Positions 7,377 through 15,785 of a stretch of DNA of 51,061 nt are shown here, in pieces (the first letter of the stretch is position 1; every line of letters starts with the position of its first letter). The notes below the pieces were generated by a model. That model did no database searches. It worked only from the letters and a program-made list of their open reading frames with translations, and was not told the DNA's origin. Where the stretch lies: positions 1 to 51,061 of the forward strand of contig JAQYQB010000023.1 of the NCBI GenBank assembly GCA_028726465.1, written 5' to 3'. This stretch comes from Mycobacteriaceae bacterium. Its GTDB lineage: Bacteria; Actinomycetota; Actinomycetes; Mycobacteriales; Mycobacteriaceae. The translations under genes were made by a program, and so were the position numbers.

Positions 7377-8744
7377 TTATGCGCGGATGAAGCTTAGGAC
7401 TTCCTGGACGATGCCGTCCACCTCGTCCTTGGTGGGCGCCTCCACGTTCAGGCGCAGCAGCGGCTCCGTGTTGGAGGCGCGCACGTTGAACCAGGCCGGG
7501 GTGTCCTTGAGATCCACGGTCACGCCGTCGAGGCGATCGACGCCGGCGATCTTGTCGGCCATGCCGTCCAGCACGGCCTGGGTGGCCGCGTCCTGGTCGT
7601 CGACGGTGGAGTTGATTTCGCCGGAGGCCTCGTACTTGAGGTAGTCGGCCATGAGCTCGCTGAGCGGCTTATCGCTGGCACCCAGGGCGGCCAGCACGTG
7701 CATGGCGGCCAGCATGCCGGAGTCGGCGTTCCAGAACTCCTGGAAGTAGTAGTGGGCGGAGTGCTCGCCGCCGAAGACGGCGTCGTGCTCGGCCATCTGG
7801 GCCTTGATGAAGGAGTGGCCCACCCGCGTGCGCACCGGCTTGCCGCCCTTGGCCTCGACCAGCTCCGGCACGGCGCGGGAGGTGATCAGGTTGTGGATGA
7901 TGGTCGCGCCCGGGAACTTGTCCAGGTAGCGCTCGGCGACCAGCGCGCAGATGGCCGACGGGGAGACCGGCTGGCCCAGCTCGTCCACGACGAAGCAGCG
8001 GTCGGCGTCGCCGTCGAAGGCCAGGCCGATGTCCGCGCCCTGCTCCTTGACGAAGGCCTGCAGGTCGACCAGGTTCTTCGGGTCCAGCGGGTTGGCCTCG
8101 TGGTTGGGGAAGGTGCCATCCAGCTCGAAGTAGAGCGGGCGGATGTCCAGGTTCAGCCCCTCCAGGACGGCGGGGACGGTGTGGCCGCCCATGCCGTTGG
8201 CGGCATCGACGGCGACGACGAGGGGACGGGTGTCGGACAGGTCGACGAGCTTGTTGAGGTAGGCGGCGTAGTCCTCTAGGACCTCGCGGGGCGTGGAGGC
8301 GCCCGGCTCGCCGTCGAAGTCCGGCACGCCGTTGACCAGCGCGTCCTTGATGTCGGCCAGGCCGGTGGCCTCGCCCACCGGCTTCGCGCCGGCGCGGCAG
8401 AGCTTGATGCCGTTGTACTTGGCCGGGTTGTGGGAGGCGGTAAACATCGCGCCGGCGCAGTCCAGGTCGCCGGAGGCGAAGTAGAGCTCGTCGGTGGAGG
8501 TCAGCCCCAGCATGACCACGTTGAGGCCCTGGGAGTTGACCCCCTCACCGAAGGCGGCGGCCAGCTCCGGCGACGACGGGCGCATGTCGTGGCCAATGGC
8601 GACGACGTGCTCGCCCTCGGCGCGCATCAGTGCCGCAAACGCCGCACCGACCTCGCGCACGAAGTCGACGTCGATGTCCTCGCCCACCACGCCGCGCACG
8701 TCATAGGCCTTGATTACTTGGTCCAGCTTTTCACGGTCTCGCAT
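7377..8744 (-). CDS. manB: Phosphomannomutase
   Basis: 455-aa alpha-D-phosphohexomutase that interconverts mannose-6-P and mannose-1-P, supplying GDP-mannose for lipomannan, PIMs and glycoproteins. Visible motifs: the active-site phosphoserine loop TASHNPAKYNGIKLC, the metal loop DGDADRC, the sugar-binding GGEHSAHYY and the C-terminal phosphate loop RASNTEPLLRLNVEAP. It is first in the conserved actinobacterial block manB - DUF3499 - DUF1025 - whiB2. TAGACT lies 8 nt before the ATG with no Shine-Dalgarno sequence, so the mRNA is probably leaderless. Confidence 0.93.
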   Translation of the reverse strand: MRDREKLDQVIKAYDVRGVVGEDIDVDFVREVGAAFAALMRAEGEHVVAIGHDMRPSSPELAAAFGEGVNSQGLNVVMLGLTSTDELYFASGDLDCAGAMFTASHNPAKYNGIKLCRAGAKPVGEATGLADIKDALVNGVPDFDGEPGASTPREVLEDYAAYLNKLVDLSDTRPLVVAVDAANGMGGHTVPAVLEGLNLDIRPLYFELDGTFPNHEANPLDPKNLVDLQAFVKEQGADIGLAFDGDADRCFVVDELGQPVSPSAICALVAERYLDKFPGATIIHNLITSRAVPELVEAKGGKPVRTRVGHSFIKAQMAEHDAVFGGEHSAHYYFQEFWNADSGMLAAMHVLAALGASDKPLSELMADYLKYEASGEINSTVDDQDAATQAVLDGMADKIAGVDRLDGVTVDLKDTPAWFNVRASNTEPLLRLNVEAPTKDEVDGIVQEVLSFIRA

Positions 8745-8835
8745 AAACGCCCAGTCTAGTCCGCCGCCGCGGCGACCGAGCCACGGGCCGGGCTCCCCAT
8801 GGGTTACTGCTAGCTAACTCACAGGCAACCGGAGG

Positions 8836-9288
8836 CTAGCTGTTGCTGCCCGGATCCGGGACCACGGACAGGTGGGCGCGGCGCTGCTGCTTGGCGGTGG
8901 CCACGCGGCGGGTGCGGAAGACGGGGTGGTTGGAGCGGGCCGGATCGGCGCCGTCGAAGGTGGGCGCGTAGTCGATGGGGTCCGCGCCGGAACCGGGCTC
9001 GCCGCCTTCGACCAGCCCGGTGGTCACGCGCCCGCCCTCGCGGACGGCCTCGGCGAGGGCCAGGAGATCATCGTCGTCTTCGATGTCGACCTGGTCGACG
9101 CGCAGCATCTCCCAGCCTTGTGGGGCGGTAATGCGCTCGGCGTGCTCGGCGCACAGGTCCCAGGAGTGCGGGTCTTCTTCTTCCACGAGCGGGCCGACGA
9201 CGGCGGTCTGCTCGGCGTAGGCGTAAGTCAACGTAGCCACGGCTTCACGGCCGCAGCCGGGGCGGGAACAACGTCGAGATTCAGTCAC
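8836..9288 (-). CDS. DUF3499 family protein
   Basis: 150-aa conserved actinobacterial protein. An N-terminal pair of cysteine motifs (CSRPGCGREAVATLTYAY, then SWDLCAEHAERI) forms a likely zinc-binding module. An acidic stretch EDDDDLLALAE follows, and the C-terminus is basic. The start GTG at 9288 is preferred because TAGACT lies exactly 8 nt upstream (leaderless pattern); a GTG at 9294 would add two residues. Next to manB it matches the Rv3258c position in mycobacteria. The function is unknown; co-location with envelope and WhiB2 genes is the only clue. Confidence 0.82.
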   Translation of the reverse strand: MTESRRCSRPGCGREAVATLTYAYAEQTAVVGPLVEEEDPHSWDLCAEHAERITAPQGWEMLRVDQVDIEDDDDLLALAEAVREGGRVTTGLVEGGEPGSGADPIDYAPTFDGADPARSNHPVFRTRRVATAKQQRRAHLSVVPDPGSNS

Positions 9289-9382
9289 AGCCACACAGTC
9301 TAGACCTCAAGTAGTCATTTAGACAGACTCCCACCGGCGCGCCCCGGAAAAATCCGCCGCGCGGGGCCCTAGAGTAAGCCTC

Positions 9383-9850
9383 ATGCCCGCTACCCCGCCG
9401 CTTTCCGTCCGCCGCGACCGCCACGGCCGCGGCCAGCGCGGCCCCCTGCTGCCGCAGCAGACGCCGCGTTTCCGCACGCGCGCCCAGAGCTTCGACATGG
9501 CCGTGTTGGAGGCCTACGCGCCCATCCAGAACGCCTTCGCCGACCAGCTGACCACCCTGGACCTGGCCGTCGATACCGTGCCGCGGATGCGTCTGCGCGC
9601 CGACATGACGGTGCTGCCCGACGAGATCATCGCGGACGGGCCGGTGCCGCTGGGGCGCATCGTGCCGGCAGGCGTGGATGCCAAGGGCCGGCCGACGCGC
9701 TCGCGGCTGGTAATTTTCCGCATGCCCATCGAAGCCCGCTGCACCACCCGCGAGGAGCGCAGCGAGCTCCTGTCGACCGTCCTGACCTCCCTGGTGGCCA
9801 ATTACTTGAACCTCAGCCCGCAGGACATCGACCCGCGGTTTAGCTGGTAG
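9383..9850 (+). CDS. DUF1025/metallopeptidase-family protein lacking HExxH
   Basis: 155 aa, homologous by position and pattern to mycobacterial Rv3259. The core DEIIADGPVPLGRIVPAG and RLVIFRMPIEARCTTREE are conserved. The helix that carries HExxH in zincin relatives reads VLTSLVANYLNLSPQDIDP here, so the metal ligands are absent and protease activity is unlikely. The N-terminus (about 35 residues) is Arg/Pro/Gln-rich. TAGAGT is 7 nt before the ATG with no Shine-Dalgarno sequence, so it is probably leaderless. It is divergent from DUF3499 and convergent with whiB2. Confidence 0.8.
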   Translation: MPATPPLSVRRDRHGRGQRGPLLPQQTPRFRTRAQSFDMAVLEAYAPIQNAFADQLTTLDLAVDTVPRMRLRADMTVLPDEIIADGPVPLGRIVPAGVDAKGRPTRSRLVIFRMPIEARCTTREERSELLSTVLTSLVANYLNLSPQDIDPRFSW

Positions 9851-9914
9851 CCGGTAGCCGACACCCGACAACCGGCACCCAGCGCCCGGCCGGGCCGCCC
9901 GCCCCAAAGATCTC

Positions 9915-9939
9915 AAAAACCCAGCCGGAGAAGGCTGGG
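9915..9939 (-). terminator. Terminator of whiB2
   Basis: CCCAGCC-GGAGAA-GGCTGGG hairpin; on the minus strand it is followed by TTTTTGAG. It lies 55 nt beyond the whiB2 stop and may also slow transcription from the convergent 9383 gene. Confidence 0.85.
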
Positions 9940-9993
9940 AGCGGGTGCACCCCGCGACGGACAAGGGCTCTGACCGGTTAGTTGACGTGCGGT

Positions 9994-10293
9994 TTAGCTG
10001 ATTTCGCGCTTCAGGCGGCGGCGTTCACGATCGGAGAGGCCACCCCAGATGCCAAAGCGCTCATCGTGCTCGAGCGCGTATTCCAGGCATTCGTCCCGTA
10101 CGGCGCAGGCCTGGCAGATTCGCTTCGCCTCCCGGGTGGAGCCGCCCTTTTCCGGGAAGAATGCCTCCGGATCGGTTTGCGCGCACAGCGCCTGGTCTTG
10201 CCATTCTTGCTCGACCGCCCCGAAAAGCTCGTCGATGGACATCTCTGCAGCAGCACCGCCACGGGGAATGGCGCCGTTAGCCATGTCTTTCAC
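9994..10293 (-). CDS. whiB2: WhiB-family iron-sulfur regulator (WhiB2/WhcD type)
   Basis: About 99 aa. It has the four-cysteine WhiB cluster (ALCAQTD, then ICQACAVRDEC), the tryptophan turn GIWGGLS and the basic C-terminal helix DRERRRLKREIS. The segment DPEAFFPEKGGSTREAKRIC is nearly identical to mycobacterial WhiB2, which acts in septation and cell division with WhiA. GTG at 10293 is chosen for its AAGGA at 6 nt; ATG at 10284 is the alternative. The context between DUF1025 and manC is the conserved whiB2 locus. Confidence 0.92.
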   Translation of the reverse strand: MKDMANGAIPRGGAAAEMSIDELFGAVEQEWQDQALCAQTDPEAFFPEKGGSTREAKRICQACAVRDECLEYALEHDERFGIWGGLSDRERRRLKREIS

Positions 10294-10677
10294 GCCTCGT
10301 CCTTCCTCCGTAGTTTGCAGTAGTTTAAAATTCGAACAATCTTCGCCGACCCCGCTAGGGGCCGACCCACACCATCCGCCGCGGTACTCACGGGACCGCG
10401 CCAAGTGGTTACTTACACTGTTGTTATTTCACACTGTATCACTAAATATCGTCAACCTGTCGGGAGCTAAATAACCGAAAAGATCCCGAAACCCCACGTC
10501 ACTATTCACATTTTTCACACTGACCACAGACGCGGCTTCCCCGGGGGAGATGGCGGGGGTACTACATATAGGGGCCACCCCGATCCCTGTTCACAATTCA
10601 CAGGAATCCCCGGCGTGTCGCTACCCTTTTGCCAGGTATTTACTTCTGGCTGCGGGGCGCCAGGTGGCATCGGCAGC
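10294..10677. other. whiB2 upstream region
   Basis: 384 nt without a gene. The 10400-10480 part is AT-rich (ACACTGTTGTTATTTCACACTG, over 10420-10441) and probably holds the whiB2 promoter on the minus strand. I see no convincing small ORF or RNA in the rest. Confidence 0.5.
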
Positions 10678-10707
10678 AAAAAAGCGGGCCACCAGCCGGT
10701 GGCCCGC
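10678..10707 (-). terminator. Terminator of manC
   Basis: Perfect 10-bp stem GCGGGCCACC/GGTGGCCCGC with a 4-nt loop, followed on the minus strand by TTTTTT (complement of 10678-10683). Confidence 0.93.
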
Positions 10708-10721
10708 CCCACGGGGAGGTT

Positions 10722-11825
10722 TTAGGCGTCGGAGGAGAAACGGACGCCGCGGTCCGGGATGACCACGCCCGGGAAGATGCGCATGCCGCCCTCGAGCTCG
10801 CAGCGGGCGCCGATCTGGGCGCCCTCGCCGATGACGCAGCCGTCGATGTGCGTGTTGGCGCCGATGTGCGCGCCGGAGGCGATAATCGAGTTCGTGATGA
10901 CTGCGCCCGGCTCGATGGTCACGCCGTCGAAGACCACGGTGCCGTCCAGGCGGGAGCCGGCGCCGACCTCGGAGCCGCGGCCCACGGAGGTACCTGACAG
11001 CAGGAGCGCTCCCCCAGCCACGCCGGCGGAATCATCCACGATGGCCTCGCCGGTGCGGCCCTCCAGCAGCGGCGAGGGGGCGATCCCGCGGACCAGGTCG
11101 GAGGAACCGCGCACGAAGTCCTCGGGGCGACCCATGTCGCGCCAGTAGGAATTGTCCACGTGCCCGATGACCTTGCGGCCGGCCTCGAGGACCTGCGGGA
11201 AGGTCTCGCGCTCGACGGAGACCACGCGCCCGGCCGGGATGGTGGCGATAAGCTCCTTGTCGAACACGTAGCAGCCGGCATTGATCTGGTTGGTCGGCGG
11301 ATCCTCGGTCTTTTCCAGGAAGGCGGTAACCTGGCCGTCGGCGTCGGTGGGCACGCAGCCGAAGGCGCGCGGATCGGCGACCTTGAGCAGGTGCATGGTC
11401 AGATCCGCGCCCTTGGAGTGGTGAGTTTCCAGGATGGAGTTGAGATCCATGCCGGAGAGCACGTCGCCGTTGAAGACCATGGCGGTGTCATGCCGCAGGT
11501 GGTCGTAGACGTTGCGGATGCCGCCGCCGGTGCCCAGGGCCTGCTCCTCGACGACGTACTCGATCTCCAGGCCCAGCTCGGAGCCGTCGCCGAAGTATTC
11601 CTCGAAGACCTCGGCCTTGTAGGAGGTCGACATGATGACGTGGGTGATGCCGGCGGCCTGGATGCGCGCCAGCAGGTGCTGCAGGAAGGGATAGTTGGCC
11701 GTCGGCAGCATGGGCTTGGGCGTGCCGATGGTCAAGGGGCGCAGGCGGGTGCCGCGTCCACCGACGAGGATCACGGCATCGGTAACCGCGCCCAGGTTCT
11801 CTGCGGCGGTCTCGTGCTCGGCCAT
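10722..11825 (-). CDS. manC: Mannose-1-phosphate guanylyltransferase
   Basis: About 367 aa. An N-terminal nucleotidyltransferase domain (AVILVGGRGTRLRPLT, then PKPMLPTANYPFLQHLL) makes GDP-mannose from Man-1-P and GTP. Asp in FNGDVLSG is the metal ligand. A C-terminal left-handed beta-helix of hexapeptide repeats (about 260-350: IVDDSAGV, AIITNSIIASGAHIGANTHIDGC pattern) follows. The start at 11825 is preferred over 11834 because AGAAAG is then 9 nt upstream. It corresponds to the Rv3264c position between whiB2 and wbbL. Glucose-1-P thymidylyltransferases look similar, but the locus supports GDP-mannose synthesis. Confidence 0.88.
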   Translation of the reverse strand: MAEHETAAENLGAVTDAVILVGGRGTRLRPLTIGTPKPMLPTANYPFLQHLLARIQAAGITHVIMSTSYKAEVFEEYFGDGSELGLEIEYVVEEQALGTGGGIRNVYDHLRHDTAMVFNGDVLSGMDLNSILETHHSKGADLTMHLLKVADPRAFGCVPTDADGQVTAFLEKTEDPPTNQINAGCYVFDKELIATIPAGRVVSVERETFPQVLEAGRKVIGHVDNSYWRDMGRPEDFVRGSSDLVRGIAPSPLLEGRTGEAIVDDSAGVAGGALLLSGTSVGRGSEVGAGSRLDGTVVFDGVTIEPGAVITNSIIASGAHIGANTHIDGCVIGEGAQIGARCELEGGMRIFPGVVIPDRGVRFSSDA

Positions 11826-11936
11826 AGAATCCATCTTTCTTTGGTTTAGGTAGAAATATTCTCGCCCGATTGTAGAGCCCCCGGCCCCAGCCGCCGCGCC
11901 TTGCCACGCGCGTGCCGCCGGCTTTTTACGTCACTC

Positions 11937-11956
11937 TCCCGCGCACTCGCGCGGGA
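11937..11956. repeat. Inverted repeat between wbbL and manC
   Basis: TCCCGCGC-ACTC-GCGCGGGA, a perfect 8-bp stem without a T-tract on either strand. It may be a weak terminator or processing site after wbbL. Confidence 0.4.
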
Positions 11957-12006
11957 ACACCGCACGCACGCTGGTCAAACGCCGCCAAAGAGGGGCCGTG
12001 GCGTGA

Positions 12007-12900
12007 CTAGACTTTGTCTGTACCTTTGGCCACAGCCAGCCCGGCGCGCAGGCGCAGCCCCGCCCGCAGCAGCCAGCGCAGGGGCGCTTGCCACACCGCG
12101 GGGTGCCTGTCCGCCTGGAAGCGGTAGGCCGAGTCGTGGTGGGCGCGCAGCATGGCCGCCGAGTGTGCCTTGGTGGAATGCCCCTGGGCGTGCTTGATGA
12201 CCGCCTCCGGGCAGAAGACGTTGCGGTAGCCGGCCCGAGCCAGGCGGTCGCCCAGGTCCACGTCCTCCAGGTACATGAAGTAGCGCTCGTCGAAGCCGCC
12301 GACGGCCCGGAAGGCCTCCCAGCTGACCAGGAGGCAGGAACCGGACAGCCAGCCGGCCTCGCGCTGGCGGGCCATGTCCTCGCCCGCGCGGTAGCGCGCC
12401 GACCACGGGTTGGACGGCCAGATATCGGAAAAGACTGCGTGGCCGACCCCGGTAAACAAACCCGGCACCGCGCGCGCCGAGGGATAGTTGCTGCCGTCCG
12501 GCTCAACGATGCGCGGTCCCACTGACCCCACCCGGTCCCAGGCCCGGGCGCACGCTAGGAGGGCATCGATGGAGCCGGGCGAAAACGCCACGTCCGGGTT
12601 GGACAGCAGCACCCAGTCCGGGTCGATCTCCCCGGCCGCGCGCAGCTTCTCTAGCGCCTTGACGCCGGAGTTCATGCCGCCGCCGTAGCCCAGGTTGCCG
12701 CCGGTCGGCACGAAGTCGACGCCGTCGCGCTCGCGCGCGGCCGCCTCCGGCACGCCGTCGGTGGAGCCGTTGTCGGCCAGCACGACGTGGGTCGGCTGGC
12801 TGCAGGCGCCGGCCAGCGAATCCAGGAAGTCCGCCAGGTAAGCGCCGGGCGAGTACGTCACGGTCACCACGGCCAGCGGGGTTTGGTTCTGAGTAGTCAC
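12007..12900 (-). CDS. wbbL: Rhamnosyltransferase of the arabinogalactan linker (WbbL)
   Basis: About 297-aa GT2 glycosyltransferase. It adds L-rhamnose to decaprenyl-PP-GlcNAc to build the linker between peptidoglycan and arabinogalactan. Visible motifs: VVTVTYSPG at the N-terminus, DNGSTDG, LLSNPDVAFSPGSIDALL (the DxD-like site), WLSGSCLLV, and GGFDERYFMYLEDVDLGDR with the catalytic ED pair. GTG at 12900 gives an N-terminus like mycobacterial WbbL, with TAGTGT 10 nt before; upstream GTG starts (12912, 12948) remain possible. It is divergent from lcpA. Confidence 0.9.
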   Translation of the reverse strand: MTTQNQTPLAVVTVTYSPGAYLADFLDSLAGACSQPTHVVLADNGSTDGVPEAAARERDGVDFVPTGGNLGYGGGMNSGVKALEKLRAAGEIDPDWVLLSNPDVAFSPGSIDALLACARAWDRVGSVGPRIVEPDGSNYPSARAVPGLFTGVGHAVFSDIWPSNPWSARYRAGEDMARQREAGWLSGSCLLVSWEAFRAVGGFDERYFMYLEDVDLGDRLARAGYRNVFCPEAVIKHAQGHSTKAHSAAMLRAHHDSAYRFQADRHPAVWQAPLRWLLRAGLRLRAGLAVAKGTDKV

Positions 12901-13058
12901 AATGGTTTCCACACTACCCACCCCGCCTGTCGCTCTCGCCCACGACACGACCCGGCCGGCCCGGCTTCGGGGATCTACCCGGTTTCGCCTAAACTGAGTG
13001 CTATTATTTCCCAGTTCCAGTACCCCTCGCTACCAGCAGTCCAACGGAAGTCGAACTC

Positions 13059-14702
13059 GTGAACAAAGAACTCGCCCGCCCCGTGCGCGATATTCAGGCC
13101 GCCCCCACGCGCGGTCCGCAGACCGCCCAGTCCGGGTCCACGGCGCTGAAGACCGTGCTGACCATCCTGTCGGTGATCGTGCTGGTTATCAGCGGCATCG
13201 GGTACGCCACCATCGGCCGCCTGGGCGGGGACCTGTCTTCGGTGTCCAACCTGCAGCTCGGCGGCGGGGGCGGCTTTAAGGATAAGGACGCCGCGGACGG
13301 CGCCGTCGATATCCTGCTGGTCGGCTCCGACTCCCGCTCGGACGCCCACGGCAACCGCCTGAGCGACGAGGAGCTGGAAAAGCTCCACGCCGGCGTCGAC
13401 GAGGGCGAGGAAAACACCGACACCATCATGGTCATCCGCGTTCCCAACGACGGCTCGCGGGCCTCCGCCGTGTCCATCCCGCGCGATACGTATATCTCCG
13501 ACGACGAGCACGGCAACATGAAGATCAACGGCGTCTACGCCGCGCACAAGGGCGCGATGACGGACCAGCTGCAGGCCGAAAACGACGAGGCCGAGGCCGC
13601 CGGCAAGTCCGCCCCGCACGACGCCAAGGAGATCGAGCAAAAGGGCGTCGAGGCCGGCCGCGCCGCCCTGCTGGAGGAGGTCCGGGATCTAACCGGCATC
13701 GAGATCGATCACTACGCGGAGATCGGCCTGCTGGGCTTCGTCCTGCTGACCGAGGCCGTCGGCGGCGTGGACGTCTGCCTGAACGAACCGGTCGACGACG
13801 ACATGTCCGGCGCCAAGTTCCCCGCCGGCGAGCAGACCCTGCACGGCGCCGACGCCCTGGCCTTTGTCCGCCAGCGCTACGGCCTGCCCCGCGGCGACCT
13901 GGACCGCATCACCCGCCAGCAGGCCTTCATGGCCTCCCTGGTCAACAAGATGCTGGATGCGGGCACCCTGACCAACCCGTCCAAGCTGGGCAAGATCTCC
14001 GAGGCGGTGGAGCGCTCCGTCGTCATCGATGAAAACTGGGACGTGATGAGCTTCGCCACGCAGCTGGCCGATCTGGCCGGCGGCAACGTCACCTTCAACA
14101 CCATCCCGGTGACCTCCGTGGACGGCACGGGCGACTACGGCGAGTCGATTATCACCATCGACGTCGCCGAGGTCCACAAGTTCATGGACGACCTGGCCCG
14201 CAGCCAGGAGGAAAAGGACCAGGAGGAGGCCCCGGCCGAGGACTCCGGCGACGGCGCGGGCGCGGGCGATGCCCCGGCCCACGTCGACGGCGTCGAGGTC
14301 CACGTCCTCAACGCCGGCTCGGTCTCCGGCCTGGCCGGCGGCGTGGGCTCCTTCCTGGAGGGCGAGGGCTACACCGTGGCGCGCACCTCGAACGCGCAGC
14401 CGGGGGTCTACGCCGAGTCCCAGGTCGTCGCCGCCGACGCCAACGACGAGAAGGCCAAGGCCCTGGCGGAGAAGCTCGGCGGCCTGCCGGTCACGGTCAA
14501 CGAGGGCCTGGATGATTCCACCCTCATCGTGGTCACCGCCGACGAGTACTCCGGCCCCTCCGACGAGGAGGCCCAGGGCCCGGCCGGCGAGGCCGACGCG
14601 GACGCCGATGCCCCCGTCGGCACCCCGGGCGGCGACTTCGGCACCGCCGAGGTCTCCCCGGAGATCGACGCCGGCGGCCACGGCCCGCGCTGCGTGAACT
14701 AG
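13059..14702 (+). CDS. lcpA: LytR-CpsA-Psr family ligase, LcpA
   Basis: 547 aa, GTG start with GGAAG 8 nt upstream. One TM helix (about residues 28-50) precedes an extracytoplasmic LCP domain: DILLVGSDSRSDA, DTIMVIRVPNDG, VSIPRDTYI, GVDVCLNEPV and FVRQRYG with LDRITRQQ supply the Asp/Arg residues that bind Mg and the polyprenyl pyrophosphate. An acidic linker leads to a C-terminal LytR_C domain (about 405-485). LcpA of C. glutamicum attaches arabinogalactan to peptidoglycan, fitting the wbbL neighbour. The tail is acidic and Ala-rich. Confidence 0.93.
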   Translation: MNKELARPVRDIQAAPTRGPQTAQSGSTALKTVLTILSVIVLVISGIGYATIGRLGGDLSSVSNLQLGGGGGFKDKDAADGAVDILLVGSDSRSDAHGNRLSDEELEKLHAGVDEGEENTDTIMVIRVPNDGSRASAVSIPRDTYISDDEHGNMKINGVYAAHKGAMTDQLQAENDEAEAAGKSAPHDAKEIEQKGVEAGRAALLEEVRDLTGIEIDHYAEIGLLGFVLLTEAVGGVDVCLNEPVDDDMSGAKFPAGEQTLHGADALAFVRQRYGLPRGDLDRITRQQAFMASLVNKMLDAGTLTNPSKLGKISEAVERSVVIDENWDVMSFATQLADLAGGNVTFNTIPVTSVDGTGDYGESIITIDVAEVHKFMDDLARSQEEKDQEEAPAEDSGDGAGAGDAPAHVDGVEVHVLNAGSVSGLAGGVGSFLEGEGYTVARTSNAQPGVYAESQVVAADANDEKAKALAEKLGGLPVTVNEGLDDSTLIVVTADEYSGPSDEEAQGPAGEADADADAPVGTPGGDFGTAEVSPEIDAGGHGPRCVN

Positions 14703-14725
14703 CCACCCAGCCGCACAGCCACACC

Positions 14726-14767
14726 GCCGTCTGCCACCGCCCCCCAGCGCCGTGGCAGGCGGCTTTT
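14726..14767 (+). terminator. Terminator of lcpA
   Basis: GCCGTCTGCCAC pairs with GTGGCAGGCGGC, followed by TTTT (14764-14767). Its presence shows that the next CDS starts at 14785 and not at the in-frame GTG 14752 inside the hairpin. Confidence 0.88.
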
Positions 14768-14784
14768 GCCTACCATGGGGTGCC

Positions 14785-15516
14785 ATGGATTTCGTCAAAG
14801 CTTTGCTGGACCAGGATCCGGCCGCCCCGCGCATTACCGTCTACACGGAGGCCACCGGCGCCCGCCTCGACTTTTCCGCCCAGACCCTGCAGAACTGGGT
14901 GGCGAAGATCGCCAACATGCTCGCCGAGGAGCTCGACCTGGAGCCCGGCGACACCATCGCCGTGAACCTGCCGGTCAGCTGGCAGGCCGCCGTCATCTGC
15001 CTCGGCGCCCTGGCCCGCGACGTCCGCGTGCAGCTATCCACCCACGCCAGCACCGGCACCACCGACGCCAGCGCCGGCGCCGACACAACCGGCCCCAGCA
15101 CCCCGCAGGTGGTCTTCACCAGCCCGGAGCGCTTCGAGGACTTCCCGGGCCGCGACGTCGTCCTAGTCACCGAGGACCCCTTCGGCCGCGGCGTGGTCGA
15201 GTCCGGCGGCGCGCTGCCGCTGGGCGCCATCGACTTCGGCCCCACCGTGCGCTTCTACGGCGATCAGTACTTCGAGCCGACCACTCCCCTGCCCGAGCTC
15301 GTGCCCACGAACGCGGCCGCGAACAACCCTGACAGCCACGGCGGCCACGGCGGACCCCGCGTGCTGAGCACCGGATGGCACGATTGGGACAGCTTCCGCG
15401 CGAATGTCTTGGAACCGCTGGCGTTGGGTGGGTCCGCGGTAGTGGTCTCGGGCCTAGCAGATGCCGCCCGTTTAGAGGAAATCCGGGCCAACGAAAAGGC
15501 CACTGAGCTGCACTAA
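14785..15516 (+). CDS. TIGR03089 family protein
   Basis: 243 aa, conserved in mycolate actinobacteria next to lcpA (Rv3268 position). It resembles an N-terminal fragment of an adenylate-forming (ANL) enzyme: FSAQTLQNWVAKIANMLAEELDLEPGDTIAVNLP mirrors the start of acyl-CoA ligases, but the ATP-binding P-loop and the C-terminal domain are missing. It is therefore probably not an active ligase. TACCAT is 8 nt before the ATG, a leaderless arrangement. The function is unknown. Confidence 0.82.
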   Translation: MDFVKALLDQDPAAPRITVYTEATGARLDFSAQTLQNWVAKIANMLAEELDLEPGDTIAVNLPVSWQAAVICLGALARDVRVQLSTHASTGTTDASAGADTTGPSTPQVVFTSPERFEDFPGRDVVLVTEDPFGRGVVESGGALPLGAIDFGPTVRFYGDQYFEPTTPLPELVPTNAAANNPDSHGGHGGPRVLSTGWHDWDSFRANVLEPLALGGSAVVVSGLADAARLEEIRANEKATELH

Positions 15517-15572
15517 CAAAAAGTTTGTGCTTTGGGCGTGCATTTTTTGCCGACCTACGTTAGTATCGTAAT

Positions 15573-15690
15573 TGCGAGGCAGCGTGGCGCCGGAACATCA
15601 CCCCCCGAGCGTTCCGGCCGCCCCACCTCGCACCCGTTGCCCCTCTGCCTATCACCCCCCGAGCAAGCGGAGGGGCAACTTCATGTCTTT
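15573..15690 (+). ncRNA. 6C small RNA
   Basis: Two hairpins each present the identical 14-nt loop ATCACCCCCCGAGC (15597-15610 and 15651-15664), with six cytosines in each loop, the defining trait of the actinobacterial 6C RNA. Hairpin 1: outer stem TGCGAGG/CCTCGCA (15573-15579 with 15626-15632) and inner stem CCGGAAC/GTTCCGG. Hairpin 2: a 10-bp stem GTTGCCCCTC/GAGGGGCAAC (15636-15645 with 15670-15679), followed by a U-rich TTCATGTCTTT that may end the RNA. Promoter elements such as TTGCCG (15547) and TAGTAT/TAATTG lie just upstream. The C-rich loops can pair with G-rich ribosome sites of target mRNAs; in mycobacteria 6C affects growth and DNA-replication genes. Confidence 0.92.
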
Positions 15691-15754
15691 AGCCCCTTCG
15701 CGGCGGGCACGCGCTGTCGAGCCAATGATATATGTCACCGTCGCGGGACTTTTA

Positions 15755-15777
15755 TTCTCCGGCGCGCGGCGTATATT
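15755..15777 (+). promoter_or_regulatory. Promoter of the APC transporter, probably leaderless
   Basis: TATATT (15772-15777) with a weak -35 region about 17 nt upstream. The TSS would fall at about 15785, right at the GTG 15786 start codon. No Shine-Dalgarno sequence is seen. Confidence 0.5.
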
Positions 15778-15785
15778 CCTTTGTC

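Noticed and set aside
14752-14784. GTG 14752 as start of the TIGR03089 gene
   Set aside because: It lies inside the lcpA terminator hairpin; ATG 14785 has a -10 box at leaderless spacing.
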